This document shows, piece by piece, positions 33,450-42,272 of a stretch of DNA of 55,050 nucleotides. The position numbers and the translations under genes were made by a program. The DNA comes from a virus: the IMG/VR virus record IMGVR_UViG_3300025137_005047, positions 1-55,050 of that record, one strand, 5' to 3'. Position 1 is the stretch's first letter. Each line of letters starts with the position of its first letter. The notes under the pieces are model-generated. The model did not search any database, had not been told where the DNA came from, and was given only the letters and a program-made list of their open reading frames with translations.

Positions 33450-33811
33450 TGAAAGCAAGTGATTTTATCACAGAATCCGTACCAGATGGAGCAGACAAAC
33501 TAATGAGTTTGTTAATCTTTCTTCGTAACCGTGCAGAACAGTTAGGAGCAAAGACTCAAATCTCTATGAAGGCGTTATCTCAAATGGCAAGTGGTTTAGG
33601 TATACCTCTTACTTACGATAGTTTTTCAGCAATACATCAATCAAATCCAGGAATACAAAATTTAGTAACAGACTTTAATAAAGACGTAGTTATTTTTAAA
33701 AACACAGATGGTGAAGACGATCAAACAATCTCAACTCCAGATGATGCAGATATAAAGCCAACAACAAATGTTGATAAAATGGCTAAACGTGCTCTTAAAA
33801 AACGTTCATAA
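33449..33811 (+). CDS. Small virion-cluster protein with CTS-like N-terminus
   Basis: A 120-residue protein beginning MKASDFITES, which closely follows the T4 capsid-targeting pattern (MKxxxFIxE), so cleavage after ITE is predicted. The remainder has a small helical domain and a basic end (KMAKRALKKRS) suited to DNA binding inside the head. Confidence 0.55.
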   Translation: MKASDFITESVPDGADKLMSLLIFLRNRAEQLGAKTQISMKALSQMASGLGIPLTYDSFSAIHQSNPGIQNLVTDFNKDVVIFKNTDGEDDQTISTPDDADIKPTTNVDKMAKRALKKRS

Positions 33812-33816
33812 TTTAC

Positions 33817-33845
33817 TTGACATCACACGTCAAAACCTGTATAAT
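33817..33845 (+). promoter_or_regulatory. Consensus sigma70-like promoter
   Basis: TTGACA at 33817-33822, 17 bp spacer, TATAAT at 33840-33845: a perfect match in both boxes. An inverted repeat TTGAC...GTCAA (33817-33833) covers the -35. Drives the exonuclease at 33881, an early gene placed inside the late block. Confidence 0.8.
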
Positions 33846-33880
33846 TATAAGTTACACACAATCAATTCAGAGAACAATCA

Positions 33881-34564
33881 ATGATTACCGAACGGTACGA
33901 CTATACACCTATAAAACGTAAACAAGTAGATGGCAAAAGATTATACACAACACCAACAGGTGAAGCCGTCCCAAGTGTTACAACAATCTTAGACAAAACT
34001 AAATCAGAAGAAAAGAAGCAGGCACTCCGTAATTGGAAGAAACGTGTTGGTGAGGCTAAAGCACAAGAAATTGTAACAGAAGCCGCCGGACGTGGAACTC
34101 GTATGCATAAATGGTTAGAAGACTATTGTATTGCAGACGAAATTAAATCACCTGGCAGTAACCCATTTAGCCAACAAAGTCATAAAATGGCTAATATTGT
34201 TATTGAAAAAGGTATGTCTAATGTTTCAGAGATTTGGGGAACAGAAGTTCCTTTATATTTTCCAAAAATATATGCAGGTACTACAGATTGTGTAGGAATA
34301 TACAATAATGAACCCGCTATTATAGATTTTAAACAAACTAATAAACCTAAAAAGACAGAATGGGTACAAGATTATTTTTTACAATTAACGGCATATGCTG
34401 AAGCACATAACGAAGTACATGGTACTAATATTAAAAAAGGTGTAATTTTAATGTGTAGTAAAGACTATGAGTACCAATCTTGGGTACTAGAAGGCGATGA
34501 GTGGAAAAATAACGTAAAAACGTGGTGGAACAGGGTAGAACAGTTTTATACAAATCACAACTAG
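33881..34564 (+). CDS. PD-(D/E)XK exonuclease, MGME1-like
   Basis: A 227-residue nuclease of the RecB/Cas4-like group that includes mitochondrial genome maintenance exonuclease 1. It shows the helix GRGTRMHKWLEDYC (about 70-83), the catalytic core AGTTDCVGIYNNEPAIIDFKQTN (Asp, then D-x-K in IIDFKQ, about 147-153), and the conserved QLTAYAEAHN. It probably trims single-stranded DNA ends in replication or host DNA breakdown. Confidence 0.8.
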   Translation: MITERYDYTPIKRKQVDGKRLYTTPTGEAVPSVTTILDKTKSEEKKQALRNWKKRVGEAKAQEIVTEAAGRGTRMHKWLEDYCIADEIKSPGSNPFSQQSHKMANIVIEKGMSNVSEIWGTEVPLYFPKIYAGTTDCVGIYNNEPAIIDFKQTNKPKKTEWVQDYFLQLTAYAEAHNEVHGTNIKKGVILMCSKDYEYQSWVLEGDEWKNNVKTWWNRVEQFYTNHN

Positions 34565-34566
34565 AG

Positions 34567-34575
34567 CATAAATAC
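34567..34575 (+). promoter_or_regulatory. Late promoter motif CATAAATAC
   Basis: CATAAATAC 18 bases before the AGGAGT ribosome-binding-site region of the tail-fibre gene at 34593; one mismatch to TATAAATAC. Confidence 0.5.
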
Positions 34576-34592
34576 GTTATAGGAGTATACAA

Positions 34593-36173
34593 ATGGCAGT
34601 AATTCAAATATCAAAAATTCAACACAGAAGAGGTTTAAATTCCGATTTACCGCAATTATCTAGTGCAGAGCTAGGTTGGGTAATTGACCAACGTAAATTA
34701 TACATTGGAAACGGTACCACTTCAGAAGGTGCACCAGCAATTGGTAACACAGAAATTTTAACACAATATAGTGATATATTGGGAAGTATAAACAGTTATA
34801 CTTACAAAGGTGCAGAAGTTGGATACACGGCACAAACAACAAGTACAGGTGCTGATGTACAACGTTCTTTACAGAATAAGTTAGATGATTTTGTTAGTGC
34901 TAAAGACTTTGGTGTTGACGGTGATGGAGTTACAGATTATACTGCTAAAATTAACTTCATGTTAAACCAAGTATACTCACGTGAAGCAACAAACACAGAA
35001 TCTTTAAAAACAGTTTATTTTCCAGCAGGTACATATATTGTAACTGACTCTATTAAGTTTCCTAGAGGAGCAAAAATAGTTGGTGCTGGAGCAGGTTCAA
35101 CAATTATTAAAAGAACTACTAGTGCAGGTTATGTTGGAGAAACTTCCGACAGTAAACAACAAACAGGTTCTAATGTTGGAGTAGGTGGTGCCTTAAAACC
35201 AAAAAATATTGAAATTTCAGGAATTGAATTCTTTAATTCACAAGATGATGATGTATTCGTAGTTGACCAAGCAAATCTAGTAACATTTACAAATGTTAGA
35301 TTTAAAGGAAGACACACTACAAATCCAATTACTATTGGAAATAGAAAAGCAGGAGTTCGTATTACAGAAACAACTGCAACAGATTGTAAAAATATTAAAT
35401 TTGAAAATTGTGATTTTGCAAGATTAGACGTTGCATTCGATTGTGACCATGATGCAAAGAACATAGTTTTTAATAATTGTTACATACACGATAACTTTGC
35501 AGGAATTTTAGTTGGTGAAAACATTACAGGTTCAGCACCAAGTGTTACAGGACCACGTGGAGTTAAAGTTTCAAATTGTTTGTTTGAAATTATATTTAAA
35601 GAAGCAATTAAAACTGTAACAGTACAAGAATTTGTTAGTGCATATAATACTTTCGTAACTTGCGGAGTAGGAAACGTTGCATCAGCAGGAACACCGACTT
35701 GTCCAATTATTAATTTTAATGCGGACAATAATTATAGTATTGGTGATAGTTTTGATAGAACGACATCACAACAAGCAACATATCCAAATATCGAAAACAA
35801 CGGTAAAGCAGTATTCAGTTTAGAAGCAATTAACAGTATGCGTTATGGATTCTTTGATACAGAACCGGGTAAAACATTCACGTTAACTGATAATACAAGT
35901 GCAACAACAAATACGCCAATTGATTTTGATTCCTCTACATTAATTAATGCAACAGTTGATTTTGTTATTGAAAGAGGAACGTCTAGAAGAGTTGGAACTT
36001 TAACAGTTGCAGGTAATAATACTTCTGGATATTCATTAGAGCAGGATTACACTGAAAACTCTGACGCAGGTGTTGGGTTTACTATTTTATCCACAGATGG
36101 TACAGTTCAGTACACAACTACATCCACAGGCAATAACGCAACATTAAAATATCGCATAACTAAATTTGCATAA
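34593..36173 (+). CDS. Tail fibre/tailspike-like protein with pectate-lyase-type beta-helix
   Basis: A 526-residue structural protein. The N-terminal 65 residues (IQISKIQHRRGLNSDLPQLSSAELGWVIDQRKLYIGN) form a module seen on phage fibre proteins. From about residue 100 a Pectate_lyase_3-like right-handed beta-helix begins (SAKDFGVDGDGVTDYTAKINFML, VYFPAGTYIVTDSIKFP) and continues through repeating short strands to about 400. The C-terminal 100 residues are a beta-rich tip. It likely binds or cuts a surface polysaccharide. Confidence 0.75.
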   Translation: MAVIQISKIQHRRGLNSDLPQLSSAELGWVIDQRKLYIGNGTTSEGAPAIGNTEILTQYSDILGSINSYTYKGAEVGYTAQTTSTGADVQRSLQNKLDDFVSAKDFGVDGDGVTDYTAKINFMLNQVYSREATNTESLKTVYFPAGTYIVTDSIKFPRGAKIVGAGAGSTIIKRTTSAGYVGETSDSKQQTGSNVGVGGALKPKNIEISGIEFFNSQDDDVFVVDQANLVTFTNVRFKGRHTTNPITIGNRKAGVRITETTATDCKNIKFENCDFARLDVAFDCDHDAKNIVFNNCYIHDNFAGILVGENITGSAPSVTGPRGVKVSNCLFEIIFKEAIKTVTVQEFVSAYNTFVTCGVGNVASAGTPTCPIINFNADNNYSIGDSFDRTTSQQATYPNIENNGKAVFSLEAINSMRYGFFDTEPGKTFTLTDNTSATTNTPIDFDSSTLINATVDFVIERGTSRRVGTLTVAGNNTSGYSLEQDYTENSDAGVGFTILSTDGTVQYTTTSTGNNATLKYRITKFA

Positions 36174-36177
36174 TTAA

Positions 36178-36618
36178 ATGTTTGACTTAAAACCAGAAGA
36201 CAGAATTCATTTCTGGAGAAACTTCCGTGTCGGACTAAAAGATATGGAACCAGAAAAAGCCCTACAAGAAATTGTTGACTTATGGGGAAAATGTCCTACA
36301 ACCAACGGTTACTTGGATTATGCAGATTGTAAAGATTGGCCTGATCCCTGGACATTACTAGACAATAATCACTATTGCGACGTAGCAGTTGCATTAGGTA
36401 TATTTTATACTATTTTTTTATCGGAAATACTTGACAATAGTACCCTAAAGATAGTAATATATAAACATGAAGCAAATTTCGTTAATGCAGTGCATATAAC
36501 AAAATATGCTCTTAATATAAACTATCGAGAAGTATTAAATACTACATCGATACCAAAAGATTTATCAACGCAATCGGTCTTTACAGTAAAGGACTTAAAT
36601 GCACAGAAGTATCTATAA
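36178..36618 (+). CDS. Conserved-looking hypothetical protein before nrdA
   Basis: A 146-residue protein with a compact Trp/Tyr/Cys-rich N-terminal half (VDLWGKCPTTNGYLDYADCKDWPDPWTLLDNNHYCD) and a later alpha/beta part. No catalytic motif is recognised. A weak internal promoter (TTGACA at 36431, TAATAT at 36455, 18 bp spacer) may help drive nrdA. Confidence 0.55.
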   Translation: MFDLKPEDRIHFWRNFRVGLKDMEPEKALQEIVDLWGKCPTTNGYLDYADCKDWPDPWTLLDNNHYCDVAVALGIFYTIFLSEILDNSTLKIVIYKHEANFVNAVHITKYALNINYREVLNTTSIPKDLSTQSVFTVKDLNAQKYL

Positions 36619-36635
36619 TAATAGCAAGGCATCAA

Positions 36636-38939
36636 ATGACACAGATTCAAGTAACAAAAAGAGATGGCAGTAAAGAAGATTTAGATTTAGAAAAAATGCA
36701 CAAGGTCGTCTTTTATGCTTGTGAAAATATAACTGGCGTAAGTGCTAGTGAAGTCGAAATAAAATCCCACCTTTCGTTTTATAGCGGAATAACATCAATA
36801 GAAATACAAGAGACACTTATTAAAAGTGCGGCAGATCTTATTAGCGAAGATACTCCAAATTATCAGTGGGTAGCAGGTAGGCTAATTAATTACCATTTAA
36901 GAAAACAAGTTTATAACACATTTGAGCCATGGAAAATTTTAGACGTTGTAAAAAACAACATTAAACTTGGATTTTATGATCCAGAAATTTTAAACCTTTA
37001 CACAGAAGAAGAGTTTGCACAATTTGATACATTAGTTAATCATGAACGTGATGAAGGTATGACATATGCGGCAATGGAACAATGGCGTGGAAAATATTTA
37101 GTACAAAATAGAGTAACAAAACAGATGTTTGAAACTCCTCAAGTTGCATATCTTTTAATTGCGGCTACATTGTTTAGTAAATATCCTATAGAAACGAGAA
37201 TGAAATATGTTAAAGATTATTATGATGCAATTAGCACATTTCAAATAAGTTTACCTACACCTGTTATGGCAGGAGTTCGTACACCACAAAGACAATTTTC
37301 TTCTTGCGTTCTAGTAGAAACAGGAGATAGTTTAGATAGTATTAATGCTACAACAAGTAGTATTGTAAAATATGTTTCACAAAAGGCAGGTATTGGTATT
37401 GGTGCAGGAAGTATTCGTGCATTAGGAAGTCCTATTAGAAATGGTGATGCATATCATACAGGTGTTATCCCTTTTTATAAAATGTTTCAGGCGGCAACAC
37501 GTTCTTGTTCTCAAGGCGGTGTTCGCAACGGTGCGGCAACATTATATTACCCAATATGGCATTTAGAAATAGAAGATATGTTAGTGCTAAAGAATAATAA
37601 AGGTACTGAAGAAAACAGAGTTAGACATATGGACTATGGAGTTCAGTTTAATAAATTGATGTACGAAAGGTTATTGTCTAATGATAATATAACTCTTTTC
37701 TCGCCTCAAGATGTACCAGGTTTGTATGAAGCATTCTTTTCAGACCAAGATAAATTTAAAGAATTGTATGAACGTGCAGAACGTAATACAAAAATTAGAA
37801 AGAAAACTATTCGTGCAAGTGAATTGTTTAGTTCTTTTATGGAAGAACGTAAAAACACAGGTAGAATTTATTTAATGAATGTTGACCATGCAAATGATCA
37901 TAGTTCTTTTATCTCAGAAAAAGCACCAATAAAACAAAGTAATTTATGTTGTGAAATTAACTTACCTACAAGACCTTTAGATTCGTTTGATGATGAAGAG
38001 GGAGAAATTGCATTATGTACATTAAGTGCTATTAATTGGGGCAGTGTTAAAGAACCACAAGATTTTGAAAAACCTTGCGAACTTGCAGTTCGTGGATTAG
38101 ATGCATTATTAACTTATCAGAATTATCCTGTTAAAGCGGCTGAAAATAGTACAGTTAAAAGACGACCTTTAGGAGTTGGTATTATTAATTTAGCATATTG
38201 GATGGCTAAGAACGATATGACTTATACAAATCCTAATTTAGACTTAATTGATAGATATGCAGAAGCATGGAGTTATTACTTAATTAAAGCAAGTGCAGAT
38301 TTGGCAGTTGAACAAGGTGCTTGTCCAGGTACTACTGAAACAAAATACGGTGCTGGCATTACTCCTAATCAAACATATAAGTCTGATGTAGACGAATTAG
38401 TACCACATAAAGAACGTATGGCATGGACTAGTTTAAGAAAACAACTGCAAAAAACAGGTATTAGAAATTCAACTTTAATGGCTTTAATGCCAGCAGAAAC
38501 GTCTGCACAGATAAGTAACAGTACCAACGGAATTGAACCACCTCGTGCATATGTAAGTGTTAAGCAGAGCAAAGACGGTGTTTTACGACAAGTTGTACCT
38601 GAGTTTCGTAGATTAAAGAACAAATACGAGATGTTATGGACACAAAAGTCTCCCGAAGGTTATTTAAAGATTATGGCTGTATTGCAAAAGTATATAGACC
38701 AAGGTATTAGTGTTAATACAAGTTATAATCCAACACACTACGAAGATGAAAAAATTCCTATGAGTGTGATGTTACAACATTTAATTATGTTTTATAAGTT
38801 TGGTGGTAAACAACTTTACTACTTTAACACTTATGATGGACAAGGCGAGATCGACGTAGACAAGTTTAACGTCGAAGATAAAGAAGTAAACTTACTAGAT
38901 GACATTGAAGACGCTGATTGCGATTCGTGTGTGATATAA
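36636..38939 (+). CDS. nrdA: Ribonucleoside-diphosphate reductase alpha subunit, class I
   Basis: Reduces ribonucleotides to deoxyribonucleotides for phage DNA synthesis. An ATP-cone domain opens the protein (IQVTKRDGSKEDLDLEKMHKVV), followed by the R1 barrel. Visible elements: FSSCVLVETGDS (active-site Cys), NLCCEINLPT and the CTLSAINWG segment, plus MALMPAETSAQISNSTNGIEPP. The last residues DCDSCVI give the C-x-x-C redox pair that is recharged by thioredoxin or glutaredoxin. Length 767 is normal. NrdB and a glutaredoxin follow. Confidence 0.93.
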   Translation: MTQIQVTKRDGSKEDLDLEKMHKVVFYACENITGVSASEVEIKSHLSFYSGITSIEIQETLIKSAADLISEDTPNYQWVAGRLINYHLRKQVYNTFEPWKILDVVKNNIKLGFYDPEILNLYTEEEFAQFDTLVNHERDEGMTYAAMEQWRGKYLVQNRVTKQMFETPQVAYLLIAATLFSKYPIETRMKYVKDYYDAISTFQISLPTPVMAGVRTPQRQFSSCVLVETGDSLDSINATTSSIVKYVSQKAGIGIGAGSIRALGSPIRNGDAYHTGVIPFYKMFQAATRSCSQGGVRNGAATLYYPIWHLEIEDMLVLKNNKGTEENRVRHMDYGVQFNKLMYERLLSNDNITLFSPQDVPGLYEAFFSDQDKFKELYERAERNTKIRKKTIRASELFSSFMEERKNTGRIYLMNVDHANDHSSFISEKAPIKQSNLCCEINLPTRPLDSFDDEEGEIALCTLSAINWGSVKEPQDFEKPCELAVRGLDALLTYQNYPVKAAENSTVKRRPLGVGIINLAYWMAKNDMTYTNPNLDLIDRYAEAWSYYLIKASADLAVEQGACPGTTETKYGAGITPNQTYKSDVDELVPHKERMAWTSLRKQLQKTGIRNSTLMALMPAETSAQISNSTNGIEPPRAYVSVKQSKDGVLRQVVPEFRRLKNKYEMLWTQKSPEGYLKIMAVLQKYIDQGISVNTSYNPTHYEDEKIPMSVMLQHLIMFYKFGGKQLYYFNTYDGQGEIDVDKFNVEDKEVNLLDDIEDADCDSCVI

Positions 38940-38967
38940 AGATAGAGAAAGAGATAGGAAAAAAGCA

Positions 38968-40092
38968 ATGAGTGTATTTAATAGTACCAAAAAAAACCAT
39001 CTAGAAAGCAAAGCATTTTTAGACCCTAGTGGCGGTGTGAATATTCAAAGATACGATGCAGTTAAGTATAAAGCATTTGATAAGTTAACAGATAAGCAGT
39101 TAGGATTCTTTTGGAGACCAGAAGAAGTTGATATTGGCAAAGACAACAAAGACTTTAAAGACTTGACAGCACATGAACAACATATTTTTACTGCTAACTT
39201 AAAAAGACAGATTTTATTAGATAGTGTACAAGGAAGAGCACCAACAGAAGCATTTGGTCCTTTAATTAGTATACCAGAATTAGAAGCATGGGTACAAACA
39301 TGGACATTTAGTGAAACAATACATAGTAGAAGTTACACACATATTATTAGAAATGTATATCCAGACCCAAGTAAAATATTTGACGAAATGTTAGATATAA
39401 AAGAAATTACAGATTGTTCAGACGACATTAGTAAGAACTATGATGACCTTATTCAAACAAGTTTAGCATTTCAACTAATGGGAGAAGGAACACATACTAT
39501 TAACGGTAAAAAAGTTGAAGTTGACTTATACGACTTAAAGAGAAAACTTTGGTTAACAATTAATAGTGTTAATATATTAGAAGGAATTCGTTTTTATGTT
39601 TCATTTGCTTGTAGTTGGGCATTCGCTGAACTGAAAAAAATGGAAGGTAATGCTAAAATTATTAAATTTATTTGTAGAGATGAAAATGTACATTTGGCAT
39701 CTACACAACAGATGATTAAACTATTACCAAAAGACGATAAAGACTTTGCTAAAATCCAAAAAGAAACAAAAGCAGAATGTGAACAGATGTTTGCTGATGC
39801 AGTTAAGCAAGAATGTGATTGGGCTGAATACTTATTTAAAGACGGATCTATGATTGGTCTTAATGCTCAACTATTAAAAGACTATGTAGAATGGACTGCT
39901 CACAAACGTATGTTAGCAGTTGGTTTAACAAGTCCTTATAAAGGAGGATCTAATCCTTTACCTTGGACACAAAATTGGATTAGTGGAGCAGAAGTACAAG
40001 TTGCACCGCAAGAAACTGAAATTAGTTCTTATGTTACTGGTGGAACAAAACAAGACGTAGATACAGAAACATTTAAAGGATTTAGTTTATGA
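38968..40092 (+). CDS. nrdB: Ribonucleoside-diphosphate reductase beta subunit
   Basis: Carries the di-iron/tyrosyl radical centre. D85, E116 and H119 with radical tyrosine Y123 are visible (ETIHSRSYTH), and the second Glu/His set occurs in the later helices (RDENVHLAS). At 374 residues it matches E. coli NrdB. It starts 28 nt after nrdA with an intervening AGGAAA-type ribosome-binding site and overlaps the glutaredoxin by 4 nt. Confidence 0.93.
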   Translation: MSVFNSTKKNHLESKAFLDPSGGVNIQRYDAVKYKAFDKLTDKQLGFFWRPEEVDIGKDNKDFKDLTAHEQHIFTANLKRQILLDSVQGRAPTEAFGPLISIPELEAWVQTWTFSETIHSRSYTHIIRNVYPDPSKIFDEMLDIKEITDCSDDISKNYDDLIQTSLAFQLMGEGTHTINGKKVEVDLYDLKRKLWLTINSVNILEGIRFYVSFACSWAFAELKKMEGNAKIIKFICRDENVHLASTQQMIKLLPKDDKDFAKIQKETKAECEQMFADAVKQECDWAEYLFKDGSMIGLNAQLLKDYVEWTAHKRMLAVGLTSPYKGGSNPLPWTQNWISGAEVQVAPQETEISSYVTGGTKQDVDTETFKGFSL

Positions 40093-40343
40093 TCGAAATA
40101 TGGGGGAAACCAATGTGTCCTTCTTGCAACAAAGCAAAAGCACTTTGCGAGAATAGAGGATACAAGTATGTTTACAAACAACTTGGTGTCGACTTCCAAA
40201 GAGAACAAGTCATGGAAGAATTTCCAGGTGCTAGAACATTTCCACAAATAAAAGTATTCTCAACAAAAGTTGGTGGATATGAACAATTACTAGAATACAT
40301 CGACAATACCGGCTATAATGGCACAGGTGAATCAATAGGATAA
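40089..40343 (+). CDS. grx: Glutaredoxin
   Basis: An 84-residue thioredoxin-fold protein with the redox motif C10-P-S-C13 near the N-terminus and the cis-proline segment ARTFPQIKVF. It would supply electrons to NrdA, whose gene pair it follows with ATGA overlap. The length fits small phage glutaredoxins. Confidence 0.88.
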   Translation: MIEIWGKPMCPSCNKAKALCENRGYKYVYKQLGVDFQREQVMEEFPGARTFPQIKVFSTKVGGYEQLLEYIDNTGYNGTGESIG

Positions 40344-40346
40344 ATT

Positions 40347-40670
40347 ATGTTACAAGAACAAGGGCTAAAAGACCAAGTAATTACATTCAAGTTAATTACT
40401 GGCGAAGAAGTTATCACAAAAGTTACAGAAGAACACACAGATAAGTTTATGGTAGAAAAACCATTTGCTTTTATCATGCAAAAACAAGGACCAGCAATGG
40501 CTCCTATGTTTATTAGTGTTGATTGGGAAAACGAGAAAATCGTTATATTTAAGAGTGCAGTCACAATGGTAGCAAAACCTAAGAAAGAAATGGCTGATAG
40601 TTACGAACAAGTAACAAAACAACTGTCAAGTAAGCTCATTACACCTGAAAAACCTAAGATAATTACTTAA
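40347..40670 (+). CDS. Small beta-barrel protein, LSm-like layout
   Basis: A 107-residue protein with the strand pattern of small barrels: ITFKLITGEEVITKVTEE, KFMVEKPFAFIM, APMFISVDWEN, KIVIFKSAVTMVAKP. The GEE turn after the first two strands is reminiscent of Sm-like folds. Follows the glutaredoxin. RNA-binding is a guess. Confidence 0.45.
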   Translation: MLQEQGLKDQVITFKLITGEEVITKVTEEHTDKFMVEKPFAFIMQKQGPAMAPMFISVDWENEKIVIFKSAVTMVAKPKKEMADSYEQVTKQLSSKLITPEKPKIIT

Positions 40671-40694
40671 TTTACAACGTTTTTAAGAAAAAGG

Positions 40695-40724
40695 TTGACA
40701 TTTAGTGCGAAAACGTGCTATATT
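40695..40724 (+). promoter_or_regulatory. sigma70-like promoter with extended -10
   Basis: AAAAAGG, TTGACA (40695-40700), 18 bp spacer, TGC-TATATT (-10 at 40719-40724). It drives the 85-residue HTH protein, which has its own terminator. Confidence 0.6.
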
Positions 40725-40771
40725 AATAAAGTTAGTTAACATTAACATTTATTAATAGAAAAGGAGTTAAC

Positions 40772-41029
40772 ATGATGACTAAAGCAATCGGAACAAAGTT
40801 CTTTAAAGAAGGAACTCAAAATCAACAAATCCTAGCAAACTATTGGGGTAACGGTTCAACGTTTACTGCTGATGATCTAAGGTCAGACTTAGGTATCGCA
40901 TCTCCAGGTGCAAGGTTAACTGAATTAAGAGAAGCAGGCTTTAATGTAAAAGCAACTGCATCAGATTCAGGATCCGTTGGAAGACCAGCGGCAACTTACT
41001 CTATTCCAAGACGTAGAGTAGTAGCATAA
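40772..41029 (+). CDS. Winged helix-turn-helix-like DNA-binding protein
   Basis: An 85-residue protein (start 40772 or the adjacent ATG at 40775; AGGAGT site upstream). QQILANYWGNGSTFTADDLRSDLGIASPGARLTELREAGFNV has the helix-turn-helix and wing pattern of small phage repressors or regulators. It sits in its own promoter-terminator unit, suggesting an early regulator. Confidence 0.6.
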   Translation: MMTKAIGTKFFKEGTQNQQILANYWGNGSTFTADDLRSDLGIASPGARLTELREAGFNVKATASDSGSVGRPAATYSIPRRRVVA

Positions 41030-41050
41030 TTATTTTAAAATAATTTAATT

Positions 41051-41082
41051 AAAGGCCCTATAGAAATATGGGGCCTTTTTTT
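41051..41082. terminator. Rho-independent terminator (possibly bidirectional)
   Basis: AAAGGCCC and GGGCCTTT arms around TATAGAAATATG followed by T on the + strand and preceded by A-rich DNA, so it can also stop the minus-strand speD/tRNA transcript. It separates two convergent units. Confidence 0.8.
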
Positions 41083-41090
41083 GTGACTGA

Positions 41091-41167
41091 TGGTAGCAGA
41101 GGCTGGGATCGAACCAACGACCTCCGGCTTATGAGTCCGGCGCTCTAACCAACTGAGCTACTCTGCC
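41091..41167 (-). tRNA. tRNA-Met (CAT anticodon), 3' CCA encoded
   Basis: Minus-strand cloverleaf of 77 nt. The acceptor stem GGCAGAG pairs with CTCTGCT (one G-U pair), followed by ACCA. The D arm (TAGCTCAGTTGG), anticodon arm CCGGA-CTCATAA-GCCGG and T arm (GTTCGATCC) are intact. Anticodon CAT usually means elongator Met here, because the first pair is not the C1:A72 mismatch of initiators. A lysidine-modified tRNA-Ile2 cannot be excluded by sequence alone. Confidence 0.9.
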
Positions 41168-41176
41168 ATTATTTGA

Positions 41177-41614
41177 TTAAACTGCTATATGTAAGGTTGA
41201 TGGTTGGATTTCTATTTCGGTTAAACCGTTTTCTCTATCCAAATATTTGTAATCTACTTTAACAGGATTATATTGTTTTAACCAATCAAATACAATCTGT
41301 GGATCAAACTCTCCACAAGTATATACGTCTAGTTGTAGATTAGCAGGACTAGATTCGTCCCATGAATGTAATACTATATGTGAAGTTTCAATTATTGTTG
41401 CAACAGTAAGTCCTCTATTGCCTTGCATATTGCAGTATTTGGCATATGGACCCATAAGTATTTTCATACCTATACGTTCAATTAATTCTTTTACACTTTG
41501 AGAAGTACTTCCTTCTTCAAGTGGCGGGTTAACAACTTCTGCCCTAATGATAATATGCTTATGTACAAGTTCCATAAAATCCTTAACATTGTCCGAATGG
41601 TAATGGGTTGCCAT
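41177..41614 (-). CDS. speD: S-adenosylmethionine decarboxylase proenzyme (SpeD)
   Basis: Pyruvoyl enzyme of polyamine synthesis. The self-cleavage site lies in IETSHIVLHSW (E76-T-S78-H79): Ser78 would become the pyruvoyl group, His83 the processing base, and C100 (VYTCGEF) the second catalytic residue, as in prokaryotic class I SpeD (about 125 aa). The 145-residue frame from ATG 41614 is slightly longer. It precedes the tRNA-Met gene on the minus strand. Spermidine production in infected cells is likely, as seen with cyanophage speD. Confidence 0.85.
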   Translation of the reverse strand: MATHYHSDNVKDFMELVHKHIIIRAEVVNPPLEEGSTSQSVKELIERIGMKILMGPYAKYCNMQGNRGLTVATIIETSHIVLHSWDESSPANLQLDVYTCGEFDPQIVFDWLKQYNPVKVDYKYLDRENGLTEIEIQPSTLHIAV

Positions 41615-41777
41615 CTTTACCGAGAATTAATTCTCCGTTAATAGCACCACACATTCTTCCGTTTGCATTAGGACCGTAATATTTTACGGGCTTTACTTCG
41701 TGTAGTTCACCGTTAGCATCTTTTCTCATCTTCTTGTTATGCACAGAGATGATACCACGTTGTTTGATTCCTGCCAT
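41583..41777 (-). CDS. Small basic hypothetical protein
   Basis: A 64-residue protein of the minus-strand operon, overlapping speD by 32 nt (start ATG 41777 behind AAGGA). It has a compact, Gly/Asn-rich C-terminal half (YYGPNANGRMCGAINGELILGKDG). Unknown. Confidence 0.5.
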   Translation of the reverse strand: MAGIKQRGIISVHNKKMRKDANGELHEVKPVKYYGPNANGRMCGAINGELILGKDGNPLPFGQC

Positions 41778-41789
41778 TTTAAATCCTTA

Positions 41790-41945
41790 CTAGGACTTGC
41801 GTTTTTTCTTCATACCCATGTAGTTTTTACTTGGCTCATAGTTCCATTTCATACCATGATGACCTCTACAATCAGCATAAAACATACGCAGTCTTACTAT
41901 TGCTCTTACTATTGGTCTTAATAGTGGGTTAGTTTGTACTGTCAC
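41790..41945 (-). CDS. Very small basic protein (GTG start)
   Basis: Minus-strand frame of 51 residues from GTG at 41945, which overlaps the region just after the upstream stop, with GGAAAA about ten bases in front. It reads as a basic peptide with RPIVRAIVRLRMFYADCRGHH, then KNYMGMKKKRKS at the end. It fills the only gap of the operon and keeps gene spacing tight; coding status is likely but unproven. Confidence 0.45.
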   Translation of the reverse strand: MTVQTNPLLRPIVRAIVRLRMFYADCRGHHGMKWNYEPSKNYMGMKKKRKS

Positions 41946-41950
41946 GTCGT

Positions 41951-42199
41951 TTATTTTCCAATCTTTGCTCTTGCGGCTTTCTTCTTTGCTTCTATTATTG
42001 CCGCTTGTCTTATTTTTCTACCTAACGGTAATTTTTGTGTTATTTCGTATATTCCGCCCTTTTTGGCTTCCCATTCAACTCTAACAGCCTTACTCTCTGT
42101 ACCGCCTTGAAAAGATTTTACTGCTTTTCTATAAGACATAGATTCGATTGTCTTTGTTTCTTCGCCATCGATGAACGTGTAAGTTCTCATCTTCGCCAT
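41951..42199 (-). CDS. Small basic protein, first gene of the minus-strand operon
   Basis: An 82-residue protein (MAKMRTYTF...) with a beta-hairpin start and a Lys/Ala-rich helix at the end (QAAIIEAKKKAARAKIGK). It follows the minus-strand half of the divergent promoter at 42273-42301. Unknown function, nucleic-acid binding plausible from charge. Confidence 0.5.
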   Translation of the reverse strand: MAKMRTYTFIDGEETKTIESMSYRKAVKSFQGGTESKAVRVEWEAKKGGIYEITQKLPLGRKIRQAAIIEAKKKAARAKIGK

Positions 42200-42272
42200 T
42201 TTTTTGCCCCTGATTAATCTTATTAGTCTTTTTACAGAATACTTATCATCTTTTTATAAAAGTAGTACTTTA

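Noticed and set aside
36431-36460. Internal promoter TTGACA-18-TAATAT before nrdA
   Set aside because: The -10 is poor and the -35 could be chance in AT-rich coding DNA; not listed as a feature.
41739-42217. + strand frames opposite the minus-strand operon
   Set aside because: Lie opposite a consistent operon; product composition is not protein-like.
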